A DNA stretch of 8,372 nt, from the NCBI GenBank assembly GCA_002293585.1, contig DBDM01000194.1, positions 1 to 8,372 on the forward strand, in the 5' to 3' direction. Below the pieces are notes generated by a model. The model was not told where the DNA came from, made no database searches, and saw only the letters and a list, made by a program, of their open reading frames with translations. The DNA comes from Bacteroidales bacterium UBA932 (GTDB taxonomy: Bacteria; Bacteroidota; Bacteroidia; Bacteroidales; UBA932). Below, piece after piece: positions 1-5,903 of the stretch (positions are counted from its first letter, which is position 1; each line of letters begins with the position of its first letter). The translations under genes and the position numbers were made by a program.

Positions 1-2
1 AA

Positions 3-60
3 GGTGGAAAGGTGAAGGGTGAAAGGTGAAAGGTGAAGGGTGAAAGGTGAAGGGTGGAAA
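3..60. repeat. GGTGAAR heptamer array, copy 1
   Basis: Six tandem heptamers GGTGAAA or GGTGAAG (11-52) are capped on each side by the octamer GGTGGAAA (3-10 and 53-60). The family returns at 1736-1760 and 5849-5884 in the same orientation and at 6270-6317 inverted. No reading frame is implied, because a 7-nt unit changes frame at every copy. The array may continue to the left of the window. Confidence 0.95.
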
Positions 61-368
61 GAATTGAAAATGGAACCCATCACCACTCAATTTGATTTAT
101 TCTTTCGTTCAACTGTTTGATTTTATTCATCAATTTATCGAATGGTAATGATTTGCCATAAATCATTGTTTGCATATTCTTTATTTTATTATTTTGTCCC
201 CGATTAGTTATGTTTTTGAGACAAAATCAGACCGCAAGGATACAGTATTTTTTCAAATACAGACATGAATATGTTATGAATTTAAGCAAAAAACATAACA
301 AATCATAAATTTGAAAATTTGGCGATTTTGGGAAAAGTCGTATCTCTCCACCTTTCCTCCTTCTGCAT
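61..368. other. AT-rich stretch without a recognisable gene
   Basis: No convincing gene is seen. Two inverted repeats are present: ATTTTGTC (191-198) with GACAAAAT (220-227), and TGTTATG (272-278) with CATAACA (294-300). Neither is followed by a T-tract like that of an intrinsic terminator. Positions 348-360 read CCACCTTTCCTCC, which resembles a short inverted piece of the heptamer family and lies just beyond the stop codon of the Ig-like gene. No TAnnTTTG promoter was found here on either strand. Confidence 0.6.
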
Positions 369-1667
369 TTAATCTAATTTTATAAAATAGACACTCCCAC
401 TAACTCCCTGGAAATTTTGGCACTGAATGCCACAGCAGCATGGACAATTCATGCAACCGCCACACTGGTAGCCGTCGTCGGAAGTCCTGCCGCTGAATAT
501 CACAGAACTGCAATCGAAGCCGCCGGGCACCGGCGCCCAACATTCTCGCGGAATTGAAGGAGTTCCGCTAGTTTTTTCATAGCCGTATTGGACGCCATTG
601 AACGTTAGCGTTGCACCGCTCCATTCGTAGGCAACTAATGCGCACCCCGTGAGGTTACCCGGCGATTGTAGTCTTGTTACATATATATGCTTGCCCCCGC
701 CTGAGCATGTGGGGCTTCCACTCCATTGATATACATAACCCTGTGAGGTCGAACGAATGCTACAACCGGTGCCGCAGGGATTGTGGCAATCACTAAGTGT
801 GGCCAAATAGTCGTCCGGAGCCGCGACGTCGCAGCCGGTACTCCAATCAGCTTGGTAACCATAATTAACGCCTTTCCATTTAAACGTAGCGCCGCTCCAG
901 ACCGTACCGCAGGTGGTCGTGGGGCCGCAGGCATTCACCGTCACTGCCACGGTGTTGGAGTTTACCGCACAACCGTGGGACGTGGTGATCCGGGCGGTGT
1001 AGTTGCCTGCCGTGCCGGTAGCTATCTGGCTTCCGGAGCCGGCGTGCACACCGTCTCTCCACCACTCAATGGAGTTTATGCTGCCGTAGCCCGCGTCCGC
1101 CCCTACCGAGAGCGTGGCGTTGGCACCCTGGCATACGGTTTGCGCCTGCGGCTGTGAGGTAATGCCGGGGGCGGTGACGTCGGAGATCGTTAAGGGGTCG
1201 CTGAAATCGCTCCAGCAGCCGTTGGGGTGTTGCACCTGGCCTTTGTATGAGCCGGTTCCCACGTTAGCCGATTGTCCCCACACTATTCCGCTGATGTGAT
1301 AGTTTCGCCCTTCCACGCCGCCGGGTAATCCGTACCAGTTTGGTAATGAGATGGTAACTGCTTCGCCGGGGCATTTGGGGTTCTTTGATGCCGTAAGCGT
1401 TGGTTTGGATGGTTTCTCATTCACCGACCCCGTAACTTCGGCAGTATACGCGCTGTAGCAGGTGATGCCGTTGGCGGAAACGTAGTTGCGCACAGAGGTG
1501 GTGTAGTTGCCGGTGACGGCAGATGATGTTTTCGTGTTGCCGGTCTGTCCGTTGAAAGCGCCCGTCCACTCGTAGTTTTCTCCGTTCGATGCGTTAAAAG
1601 TTACACCTGTTCCGGCGCATTGATTACCCGTAATTATCAATGAAGGAATGACCGGCGTAAAGTTCAC
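369..1667 (-). CDS. Ig-like, cysteine-rich surface protein fragment, N-terminus missing
   Basis: The 432-residue product looks like part of a Bacteroidetes secreted or adhesin-type protein. Three Ig/PKD-like beta-sandwich segments can be read at about residues 1-80, 86-162 and 167-247. Each has a Trp and a GNYT- or GSYKG-type strand, and each has paired cysteines. Two related C-terminal modules follow at about 253-333 and 342-432; both begin near WSGAT and continue with NGVxYGY or KGVNYGY. The last has a dense cysteine cluster at about 402-416. The only start available is GTG at 1667. The frame is open for only seven more codons upstream, to a TAA at 1689-1691, and those codons (SSGNTAY) still look like the same protein. 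There is no signal peptide, no promoter, and no obvious type IX sorting domain at the C-terminus. I infer a 5'-truncated remnant of a longer gene. GC is clearly higher than in its flanks. The exact function is not known. Confidence 0.65.
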   Translation of the reverse strand: MNFTPVIPSLIITGNQCAGTGVTFNASNGENYEWTGAFNGQTGNTKTSSAVTGNYTTSVRNYVSANGITCYSAYTAEVTGSVNEKPSKPTLTASKNPKCPGEAVTISLPNWYGLPGGVEGRNYHISGIVWGQSANVGTGSYKGQVQHPNGCWSDFSDPLTISDVTAPGITSQPQAQTVCQGANATLSVGADAGYGSINSIEWWRDGVHAGSGSQIATGTAGNYTARITTSHGCAVNSNTVAVTVNACGPTTTCGTVWSGATFKWKGVNYGYQADWSTGCDVAAPDDYLATLSDCHNPCGTGCSIRSTSQGYVYQWSGSPTCSGGGKHIYVTRLQSPGNLTGCALVAYEWSGATLTFNGVQYGYEKTSGTPSIPRECWAPVPGGFDCSSVIFSGRTSDDGYQCGGCMNCPCCCGIQCQNFQGVSGSVYFIKLD

Positions 1668-1735
1668 ATACGCAGTATTACCAGAACTTTAGAGCCTCTG
1701 TATCTTATTGTTTTACAGATTATTGAAAGGCTTGA

Positions 1736-1760
1736 GGGTGAAGGGTGGAAGGGTGAAGGG
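1736..1760. repeat. GGGTGAA heptamer array, copy 2
   Basis: GGGTGAA, GGGTGGAA, GGGTGAA and a final GGG follow one another. GGG runs start at 1736, 1743, 1751 and 1758 with spacers of 4, 5 and 4 nt, so the plus strand fits the G3N(1-7) quadruplex pattern. It is the same repeat family as at 3-60 and 5849-5884. Confidence 0.9.
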
Positions 1761-1766
1761 TTTAAA

Positions 1767-1804
1767 GAGTGATGAGTGATGAGTGATGAGTGATGAGTGA
1801 TGAG
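1767..1804. repeat. GAGTGAT heptamer array
   Basis: Five perfect GAGTGAT units run from 1767 to 1801, followed by a partial GAG. The unit differs from the neighbouring GGGTGAA array but has the same 7-nt period and lies only 6 nt away. Perfect identity between units suggests recent slippage expansion. Confidence 0.95.
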
Positions 1805-1827
1805 TTGATTCATTTACTATACATATC

Positions 1828-1956
1828 CTAATCCCTTAATCTCTTAATCTCTTAGTCTCTCGTCTCTTAGTCTCTTGTCTCTTAGTCTCTTAGCCTCTTA
1901 GTCTCTTAGTCTCTCGTCTCTTAGTCTCTCGTCTCTTATCTCTTAGTCTCTCGTCT
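1828..1956. repeat. Degenerate TCTCTTAG / TCTCGTCTCTTAG tract
   Basis: About 130 bp are built from the octamer TCTCTTAG, with variants ending in TTAA at the left edge and TCTCG-containing units interspersed. The tract is pyrimidine-rich on the plus strand. It ends about 30 bp before the hipBA promoter. A short relative with a 12-bp exact match (AGTCTCTTAGCC, 1884-1895) occurs at 3703-3714, beyond hipA. Confidence 0.92.
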
Positions 1957-1985
1957 ATGGCTTTGCAGTAAAATGCAAAATTATG

Positions 1986-2016
1986 TTGTATATATTAGAT
2001 ATTATACTTATATTTG
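1986..2016 (+). promoter_or_regulatory. hipBA promoter, Bacteroidetes type
   Basis: The -33 box TTG (1986-1988) is followed by 20 bp and a perfect -7 box TATATTTG (2009-2016). The spacing equals that of the nucleotidyltransferase and tRNA promoters in this window. Transcription should start a few bases after 2016, leaving an AT-rich leader of roughly 15-20 nt before the hipB ATG at 2040, with no Shine-Dalgarno sequence. Confidence 0.85.
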
Positions 2017-2033
2017 CAGCATAATATCTAATA
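1993..2033. promoter_or_regulatory. Probable HipB operator: 13-bp perfect inverted repeat
   Basis: TATTAGATATTAT (1993-2005) and its exact complement ATAATATCTAATA (2021-2033) are separated by 15 bp. The -7 box lies entirely in the spacer. The left arm fills the space between the -33 and -7 boxes, and the right arm covers the expected transcription start. Dimeric HipB-type repressors bind inverted sites over their own promoter, so autorepression is the natural reading. The binding itself is inferred. Confidence 0.85.
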
Positions 2034-2039
2034 AAATAT

Positions 2040-2363
2040 ATGTTAAATCAATACACTATTACCGGACTCTCTACAAAGCAGCTGTTGGTGGAAATTGGGG
2101 ACAGGATTCGCAAAAAACGGATTAAAAGGCAATTAACCCAAAGAATGCTCGCCGATAAAGCCGGAATTAGCATCAATACGATCATTAATATTGAGCAAGG
2201 GAAAAATGTCGGCACAGAAACGTTTTTGTTAGTAATAAGAGCGTTGGACGAGTTGCCCGGATTATACCATTTTTTATTGAAACCGGAACCCATTTCACCA
2301 AAAGTATTATTCGAACTTCAAAGAAAAGAGCCCAAACGTGTTAAGCCATCAAAAAAACATTAG
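2040..2363 (+). CDS. hipB: HipB-like antitoxin, XRE-family repressor
   Basis: The product is a 107-residue DNA-binding antitoxin. A helix-turn-helix of the XRE/Cro type spans about residues 20-72. LTQRMLADKAGIS (32-44) forms the first helix and turn, INTIINIEQGK (45-55) the recognition part, and TFLLVIRALDEL (61-72) the closing helix. The C-terminal tail is basic and probably flexible (about 95-107). In the HipBA family the antitoxin dimer binds operator DNA and sequesters the HipA kinase. The hipA start lies 6 nt after this stop codon, which supports co-transcription and translational coupling. The ATG at 2040 is favoured because it follows the promoter directly and gives the N-terminus usual in this family. 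A 13-bp inverted repeat over the promoter (1993-2033) is the likely autoregulatory site. Confidence 0.92.
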   Translation: MLNQYTITGLSTKQLLVEIGDRIRKKRIKRQLTQRMLADKAGISINTIINIEQGKNVGTETFLLVIRALDELPGLYHFLLKPEPISPKVLFELQRKEPKRVKPSKKH

Positions 2364-2369
2364 ATAATT

Positions 2370-3671
2370 ATGGTGCCGGCAGCAGAGATAAAAATATGGG
2401 ATAAAATCGTAGGAATATTAGCCTGGGAAGAAAAGCAGCAATATGGGTTATTTCAATGGAATGAAAAATGGATTTCACAAGGTTTGGAAGTAGCACCCAT
2501 ACTGAGTCCCAATCGAGATATTGACCCTCAGCAAACATATTCCTTTGTTCCGGGCAGTCCTGTAGATTACGAAACATTTAAGGGGCTTCCTCCTTTCATT
2601 GCAGATTCTTTACCGGATTCTTTCGGCAACAAAGTAATCAATGCCTGGCTGCAAAAGCAGCATCGAAATCCAAATTCTTTTACGCCTATTGAACGGCTGT
2701 GCTATACCGGAAAACGTGGTGTTGGTGCCTTGGATTTTTTTCCGGCGATGTTTAAAAATGATAAGGTGGTGGATGTAGATATTGTCGGACTGGTGAATCT
2801 TGCCCAGACGGTATTTTCCGAACGAGAGAAATTGCAAACCAACATATCTAAAGAGGGTGAAGCCATTATGAATATTGTGCGCGTGGGCGCTTCAGCAGGC
2901 GGCGCCCGACCCAAAGCGGTGATTGCCTATAATGAAATAACCGGTGATATTAAATCCGGACAAGTGGCGGAACTCCCTGCCGGGTTTGAGCATTGGTTAA
3001 TAAAGTTTGACGGCGTAACTAAATCATCTGAACTGGGCTTGGCTTCAGGAATGGGAAGGGTGGAATATGCCTACCACCGGATGGCTGTTGATTGTGGAAT
3101 TACCATGGCTCAATGCCGTTTGTTAGAGGAAGGAGGCCGGGCGCATTTCATGACACGCCGGTTTGACCGGCCGGGCAACGGGGAAAAATTACATCTGCAA
3201 TCGCTCAATGCAATGGCCGGCATGAATTACAGTTTAATAGATACAAATTATTATGAACAGGCATTTTATACTGTAAACCGGTTAAAATTGCCATTTCAGG
3301 CTATTGAGCAACTATACCGGCGCATGGTATTCAATGTGATGGCTAAAAATTGTGATGATCATACAAAAAATATTTCGTTTCTGATGGACAAGTCCGGTCA
3401 ATGGTCATTGGCGCCGGCTTATGACATGAGTTATGCTTACGATCCAACCGGCCGGTGGAATCGCCGTCATTTAATGGGGATCAATGGTAAGTTTGAGAAT
3501 TTCACCTTTACCGACCTGGAGAAAGTGGGACGGGAACAAAGCATCAAAAAGTGGAAAGAAATCATAGAACAAACTTGTGATGTGGTAAGCCGGTGGCCGG
3601 AGTATGCAAAAAATACAGAGGTACCCAAAAATATATACGAACCCATTGGCAAAGTGCATGAAATAATATAA
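2370..3671 (+). CDS. hipA: HipA-family serine/threonine kinase toxin
   Basis: The 433-residue length is close to E. coli HipA (about 440), with the N-terminal subdomain and kinase domain in one chain rather than split. The N-terminal part (about 7-125) carries the family motif GLPPFIADSLPD (72-83). The glycine-rich loop SAGGARPK (175-182) follows; Ser175 falls where the autophosphorylated Ser150 of E. coli HipA lies. The catalytic segment DDHTKN (329-334) and the metal-binding Asp of APAYDM (Asp352) match E. coli D309, N314 and D332 with identical spacing (5 and 18 residues). The kinase therefore looks intact. Characterised HipA phosphorylates glutamyl-tRNA synthetase, and relatives phosphorylate other tRNA synthetases; the target here is unknown. 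HipB just upstream should neutralise it. The gene faces recA, and no convincing terminator of its own is seen. Confidence 0.94.
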   Translation: MVPAAEIKIWDKIVGILAWEEKQQYGLFQWNEKWISQGLEVAPILSPNRDIDPQQTYSFVPGSPVDYETFKGLPPFIADSLPDSFGNKVINAWLQKQHRNPNSFTPIERLCYTGKRGVGALDFFPAMFKNDKVVDVDIVGLVNLAQTVFSEREKLQTNISKEGEAIMNIVRVGASAGGARPKAVIAYNEITGDIKSGQVAELPAGFEHWLIKFDGVTKSSELGLASGMGRVEYAYHRMAVDCGITMAQCRLLEEGGRAHFMTRRFDRPGNGEKLHLQSLNAMAGMNYSLIDTNYYEQAFYTVNRLKLPFQAIEQLYRRMVFNVMAKNCDDHTKNISFLMDKSGQWSLAPAYDMSYAYDPTGRWNRRHLMGINGKFENFTFTDLEKVGREQSIKKWKEIIEQTCDVVSRWPEYAKNTEVPKNIYEPIGKVHEII

Positions 3672-3702
3672 AGGTGGCTTTTACCACAGTCGCCTGAACG
3701 GC

Positions 3703-3720
3703 AGTCTCTTAGCCCCTCGC
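3703..3720. repeat. Short remnant of the TCTCTTAG tract, downstream of hipA
   Basis: AGTCTCTTAGCC (3703-3714) is identical over 12 bp to 1884-1895 in the large tract upstream of hipB and is in the same orientation. The next bases, CCTCGC, resemble the TCTCGTC units. The two copies bracket the toxin-antitoxin operon. Confidence 0.55.
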
Positions 3721-3730
3721 CTCAAGGTCT

Positions 3731-3759
3731 AAAAAAAAGGGGCGGAAAATTCCGCCCCT
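3731..3759 (-). terminator. Intrinsic terminator of recA
   Basis: Read on the minus strand, AGGGGCGGAA and TTCCGCCCCT (3759-3750 and 3747-3738) form a GC-rich 10-bp stem around a very short AT loop, followed by eight T residues (3738-3731, the first paired). It begins 36 nt beyond the recA stop codon. On the plus strand no T-run follows the stem, so it should not terminate hipA efficiently. Confidence 0.93.
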
Positions 3760-3794
3760 GGTTGCTTCCGCCCACAATTCATTCTAAAATTTCA

Positions 3795-4838
3795 TCAGTC
3801 TTTGATTTCTTTGATCTTCTCCCGGATTTTGGCTTCTACTTCTTCCGCCAATTCGGGATTGTCGAGCAGCATTTGTTTCACGGCCTCGCGCCCCTGGCCG
3901 ATCTTCGTGTCGCCATAGCTGAACCATGAACCGCTCTTTTTGATAATATCGTAGTCGACACCCAGGTCGATGGTCTCGCCGAGTTTTGATATGCCTTCGC
4001 CGAACACAATGTCGAACTCCGCTTTCTTGAACGGCGGCGCCATTTTGTTTTTCACTACTTTCACACGGGTACGGTTGCCGGTAGCTTCTTCGCCGTCTTT
4101 GAGCTGGGTCACGCGGCGCACGTCGAGGCGCACCGAAGCGTAAAATTTCAAGGCATTGCCGCCGGTGGTGGTTTCGGGATTTCCGAACATCACCCCTATT
4201 TTTTCGCGCAACTGGTTAATGAAAATGCAACAAGTGTTCGTGCGGCTGATATTGGCCGTGAGTTTACGCAAGGCCTGGCTCATCAAACGGGCATGGAGAC
4301 CCATCTTCGAATCGCCCATCTCGCCTTCGATCTCTGCTTTCGGGGTCAACGCCGCCACAGAGTCGATCACGATCACGTCTACCGCGCCGGAACGAATAAG
4401 GTGGTCGGCAATCTCCAGCGCCTGCTCCCCATTGTCGGGCTGCGAAATGAGCAACGTGTCGACATTCACACCCAATTTGCGGGCATAGGACGGGTCAAAG
4501 GCGTGCTCTGCATCTATAATGGCTGCAATGCCGCCTGCTTTCTGCGCTTCGGCAATGGCATGAATGGCCAGCGTGGTCTTACCGCTCGACTCGGGGCCGT
4601 AGATCTCTACTACACGGCCGCGCGGATAACCGCCAATGCCCAAAGCATGGTCGAGGCCAATGGAACCCGACGGGATTACCGACACCTCGAAGGTAGGACG
4701 ATCGCCTAACTTCATCACCGTTCCTTTGCCGAAATCCTTGTCGATTTTATCGAGTGTGGCTTGCAGTGCTTTCAATTTTTCGGGACTTACCCCGGCTGTT
4801 TTCTTCTCCGTGACTTCTTTTTCTTCTTTCTTCGCCAT
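3795..4838 (-). CDS. recA: Recombinase RecA
   Basis: This is the DNA-dependent ATPase that forms filaments on single-stranded DNA, drives homologous strand exchange and activates self-cleavage of LexA-type repressors where these exist. At 347 residues it is normal for the family. The Walker A loop GPESSGKTT is at 81-89, Walker B VIVID at 155-159, INQLR at 207-211, and the DNA-binding L2 loop with GNPETTTGG lies at about 219-227. The N-terminal 16 residues are lysine/glutamate-rich, and the C-terminus is charged, as usual. The ATG at 4838 follows a leader of about 30 nt from a TAACTTTG promoter. The gene is monocistronic, with its own terminator at 3731-3759. It diverges from the nucleotidyltransferase gene across a symmetric control region. 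No E. coli or Bacillus type LexA box is seen upstream. Confidence 0.99.
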   Translation of the reverse strand: MAKKEEKEVTEKKTAGVSPEKLKALQATLDKIDKDFGKGTVMKLGDRPTFEVSVIPSGSIGLDHALGIGGYPRGRVVEIYGPESSGKTTLAIHAIAEAQKAGGIAAIIDAEHAFDPSYARKLGVNVDTLLISQPDNGEQALEIADHLIRSGAVDVIVIDSVAALTPKAEIEGEMGDSKMGLHARLMSQALRKLTANISRTNTCCIFINQLREKIGVMFGNPETTTGGNALKFYASVRLDVRRVTQLKDGEEATGNRTRVKVVKNKMAPPFKKAEFDIVFGEGISKLGETIDLGVDYDIIKKSGSWFSYGDTKIGQGREAVKQMLLDNPELAEEVEAKIREKIKEIKD

Positions 4839-4875
4839 GGTGGTTGAATGTTAAAAGGTTAAATTTTTAATCTCA

Positions 4876-4906
4876 CAAAGTTAGTATTTTTTTTTGATTT
4901 TCTCAC
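4876..4906 (-). promoter_or_regulatory. recA promoter, Bacteroidetes type
   Basis: On the minus strand, TAACTTTG (4883-4876) matches TAnnTTTG perfectly. Twenty bases further upstream is GTG (4906-4904), a near match to TTG at -33. An A-rich run lies between the boxes. The promoter overlaps the divergent promoter for the nucleotidyltransferase gene, and each -33 box lies in the spacer of the other. Confidence 0.75.
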
Positions 4907-4924
4907 TTTTTTTGCGTAAATTTG
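4894..4924 (+). promoter_or_regulatory. Nucleotidyltransferase promoter, Bacteroidetes type
   Basis: TTG (4894-4896), a 20-bp spacer and TAAATTTG (4917-4924) match the consensus perfectly. The expected start of transcription is only a few bases before the ATG at 4932, so a message using that ATG would be almost leaderless. The ATG at 4947 would have a leader of roughly 20 nt. Confidence 0.8.
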
Positions 4925-4931
4925 TGAGATT

Positions 4932-5849
4932 ATGAAATGTAAGACTATGAGACCTACGCTTTTAATTATGGCTGCCGGTATGGGTAGCCGCTTCGGCGGA
5001 CTGAAACAGATGGCCGGACTTGGCCCCCACGGGGAAATCATTATGGATTATTCGATCTTCGACGCCCAACGCGCCGGATTCGATAAGGTGGTATTTGTGA
5101 TCCGCCGTTTCATGGAACAGGATTTCCGTGAGCACATACTGCCCCGTTTCAAGAATAAAATACCGGTTGAAATTGTTTTCCAGGAACTCGACATTCTGCC
5201 GGCGGGTTTTACCTGTCCCGAAGGTCGTGAAAAACCCTGGGGCACCAACCACGCCGTGATGATGGCCGCGCCGGTGATCCGGGAACCCTTTGCCGCCATT
5301 AACGCCGACGATTACTACGGAACCGACGCTTTCAACGTGATGGCCGACCACCTGAAAACGTTGGAGAATAGTGAAAACAACTACTGCATGGTGGGTTTCC
5401 AAGTGGGCAACACGCTCTCGGAATTAGGCGCCGTGTCGCGCGGTGTGTGCACGGAGGACGCTTCGGGTCACCTCACCACTGTGGTGGAACGCACCCATGT
5501 TGTGCGCGAAAACGGCGTGGTGAAATACAAAGACGACAAGGGCGAGCTGATCCCCATTCCCGACGATACGCTGGTGTCTATGAATATGTGGGGCTTCACA
5601 CCCGATTATTTCCAACATTCGGAAAGGATATTCAAAGCGTTTTTGAAAGAACGGGGACAGGAAATGAAATCGGAATTTTACATTCCTCTCGTGGTGAATG
5701 AGCTGATACAATCGCACACCTCCAAAGTGAAAGTGTTGCCCACCACCTCGCAATGGTTCGGCGTTACTTATAAGGAAGATGCCCCTGCAGTGGCTGCCAA
5801 ACTGAAAGCGCTGCACGACACGGGAGTGTATCCGGAGACGTTGTTTTAG
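4932..5849 (+). CDS. Sugar-phosphate nucleotidyltransferase family protein
   Basis: The 305-residue protein has the Rossmann-like NTP_transferase fold, which transfers a nucleotidyl group from an NTP to a sugar-1-phosphate and releases pyrophosphate. The nucleotide-binding signature AAGMGSRFGGLKQ is at 14-26, GTNHA at 104-108, the metal-binding NADDYYG at 124-130, SMNMWGF at 216-222, and WFGVTYKED near the C-terminus (275-283). Similar Bacteroidetes proteins are common, but the sugar and nucleotide are not settled by these motifs, so no gene name is given. There is no left-handed beta-helix acyltransferase or cupin domain. The start may really be the ATG at 4947 (Met6), because the family usually begins two or three residues before the TLLxxAAG strand and because the promoter lies so close to 4932. 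The stop codon's last base is the first base of a heptamer array, and no terminator is visible. Confidence 0.9.
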   Translation: MKCKTMRPTLLIMAAGMGSRFGGLKQMAGLGPHGEIIMDYSIFDAQRAGFDKVVFVIRRFMEQDFREHILPRFKNKIPVEIVFQELDILPAGFTCPEGREKPWGTNHAVMMAAPVIREPFAAINADDYYGTDAFNVMADHLKTLENSENNYCMVGFQVGNTLSELGAVSRGVCTEDASGHLTTVVERTHVVRENGVVKYKDDKGELIPIPDDTLVSMNMWGFTPDYFQHSERIFKAFLKERGQEMKSEFYIPLVVNELIQSHTSKVKVLPTTSQWFGVTYKEDAPAVAAKLKALHDTGVYPETLF

Positions 5850-5884
5850 GTGAAAGGTGGAAGGGTGAAGGGTGAAGGGTGAAA
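5849..5884. repeat. GGTGAAR heptamer array, copy 3, left of the four-helix-bundle gene
   Basis: GGTGAAA, GGTGGAA and three GGGTGAA units, then A, begin with the G of the preceding TAG stop codon. Positions 5861-5873 (AAGGGTGAAGGGT) are the exact complement of 6298-6310 in the array on the other side of the small gene. Confidence 0.95.
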
Positions 5885-5903
5885 TACAAATATCAAAAAA
5901 TAT

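Larger units (their letters stand above)
1668..2039. other. Repeat-rich intergenic region between Ig-like fragment and hipB
   Basis: This gene-free stretch holds, in order, a heptamer array (1736-1760), a GAGTGAT array (1767-1804), a TCTCTTAG tract (1828-1956), a short inverted repeat TTTGCA/TGCAAA (1962-1967 and 1974-1979), and the hipBA promoter and operator (1986-2033). Positions 1668-1735 show no promoter for the minus-strand Ig-like frame. Confidence 0.8.
4868..4932. promoter_or_regulatory. 12-bp inverted repeat in the recA/nucleotidyltransferase divergent region
   Basis: TAATCTCACAAA (4868-4879) is the exact complement of TTTGTGAGATTA (4921-4932), with 41 bp between them. Each arm begins with the TTTG of one promoter's -7 box and covers that promoter's transcription start. 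Only four bases of each arm are demanded by the promoter consensus. The other eight (TGAGATTA) are extra symmetry and could be paired operator sites. The function is inferred. Confidence 0.6.

Noticed and set aside
3..60. CRISPR array
   Set aside because: The units are only 7 nt and are directly adjacent, with no unique spacers and no cas genes in the window.
783..1299. Plus-strand open frames across the Ig-like region
   Set aside because: They overlap the minus-strand frame that has clear Ig-like domain structure. Their translations are arginine/glycine-rich and resemble no family, so they are shadows in GC-rich DNA.
3673..3687. Terminator for hipA (GTGG/CCAC hairpin after the stop codon)
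   Set aside because: The stem is only 4 bp and has no following T-run.
4156..4854. Plus-strand open frames opposite recA
   Set aside because: They lie wholly antisense to a complete, conserved recA, and their translations show no recognisable motif.
4839..4931. SOS box controlling recA
   Set aside because: Neither the E. coli CTGT-N8-ACAG nor the Bacillus GAAC-N4-GTTC type pattern is seen. The inverted repeat present is spaced too widely to be a single classical LexA site.
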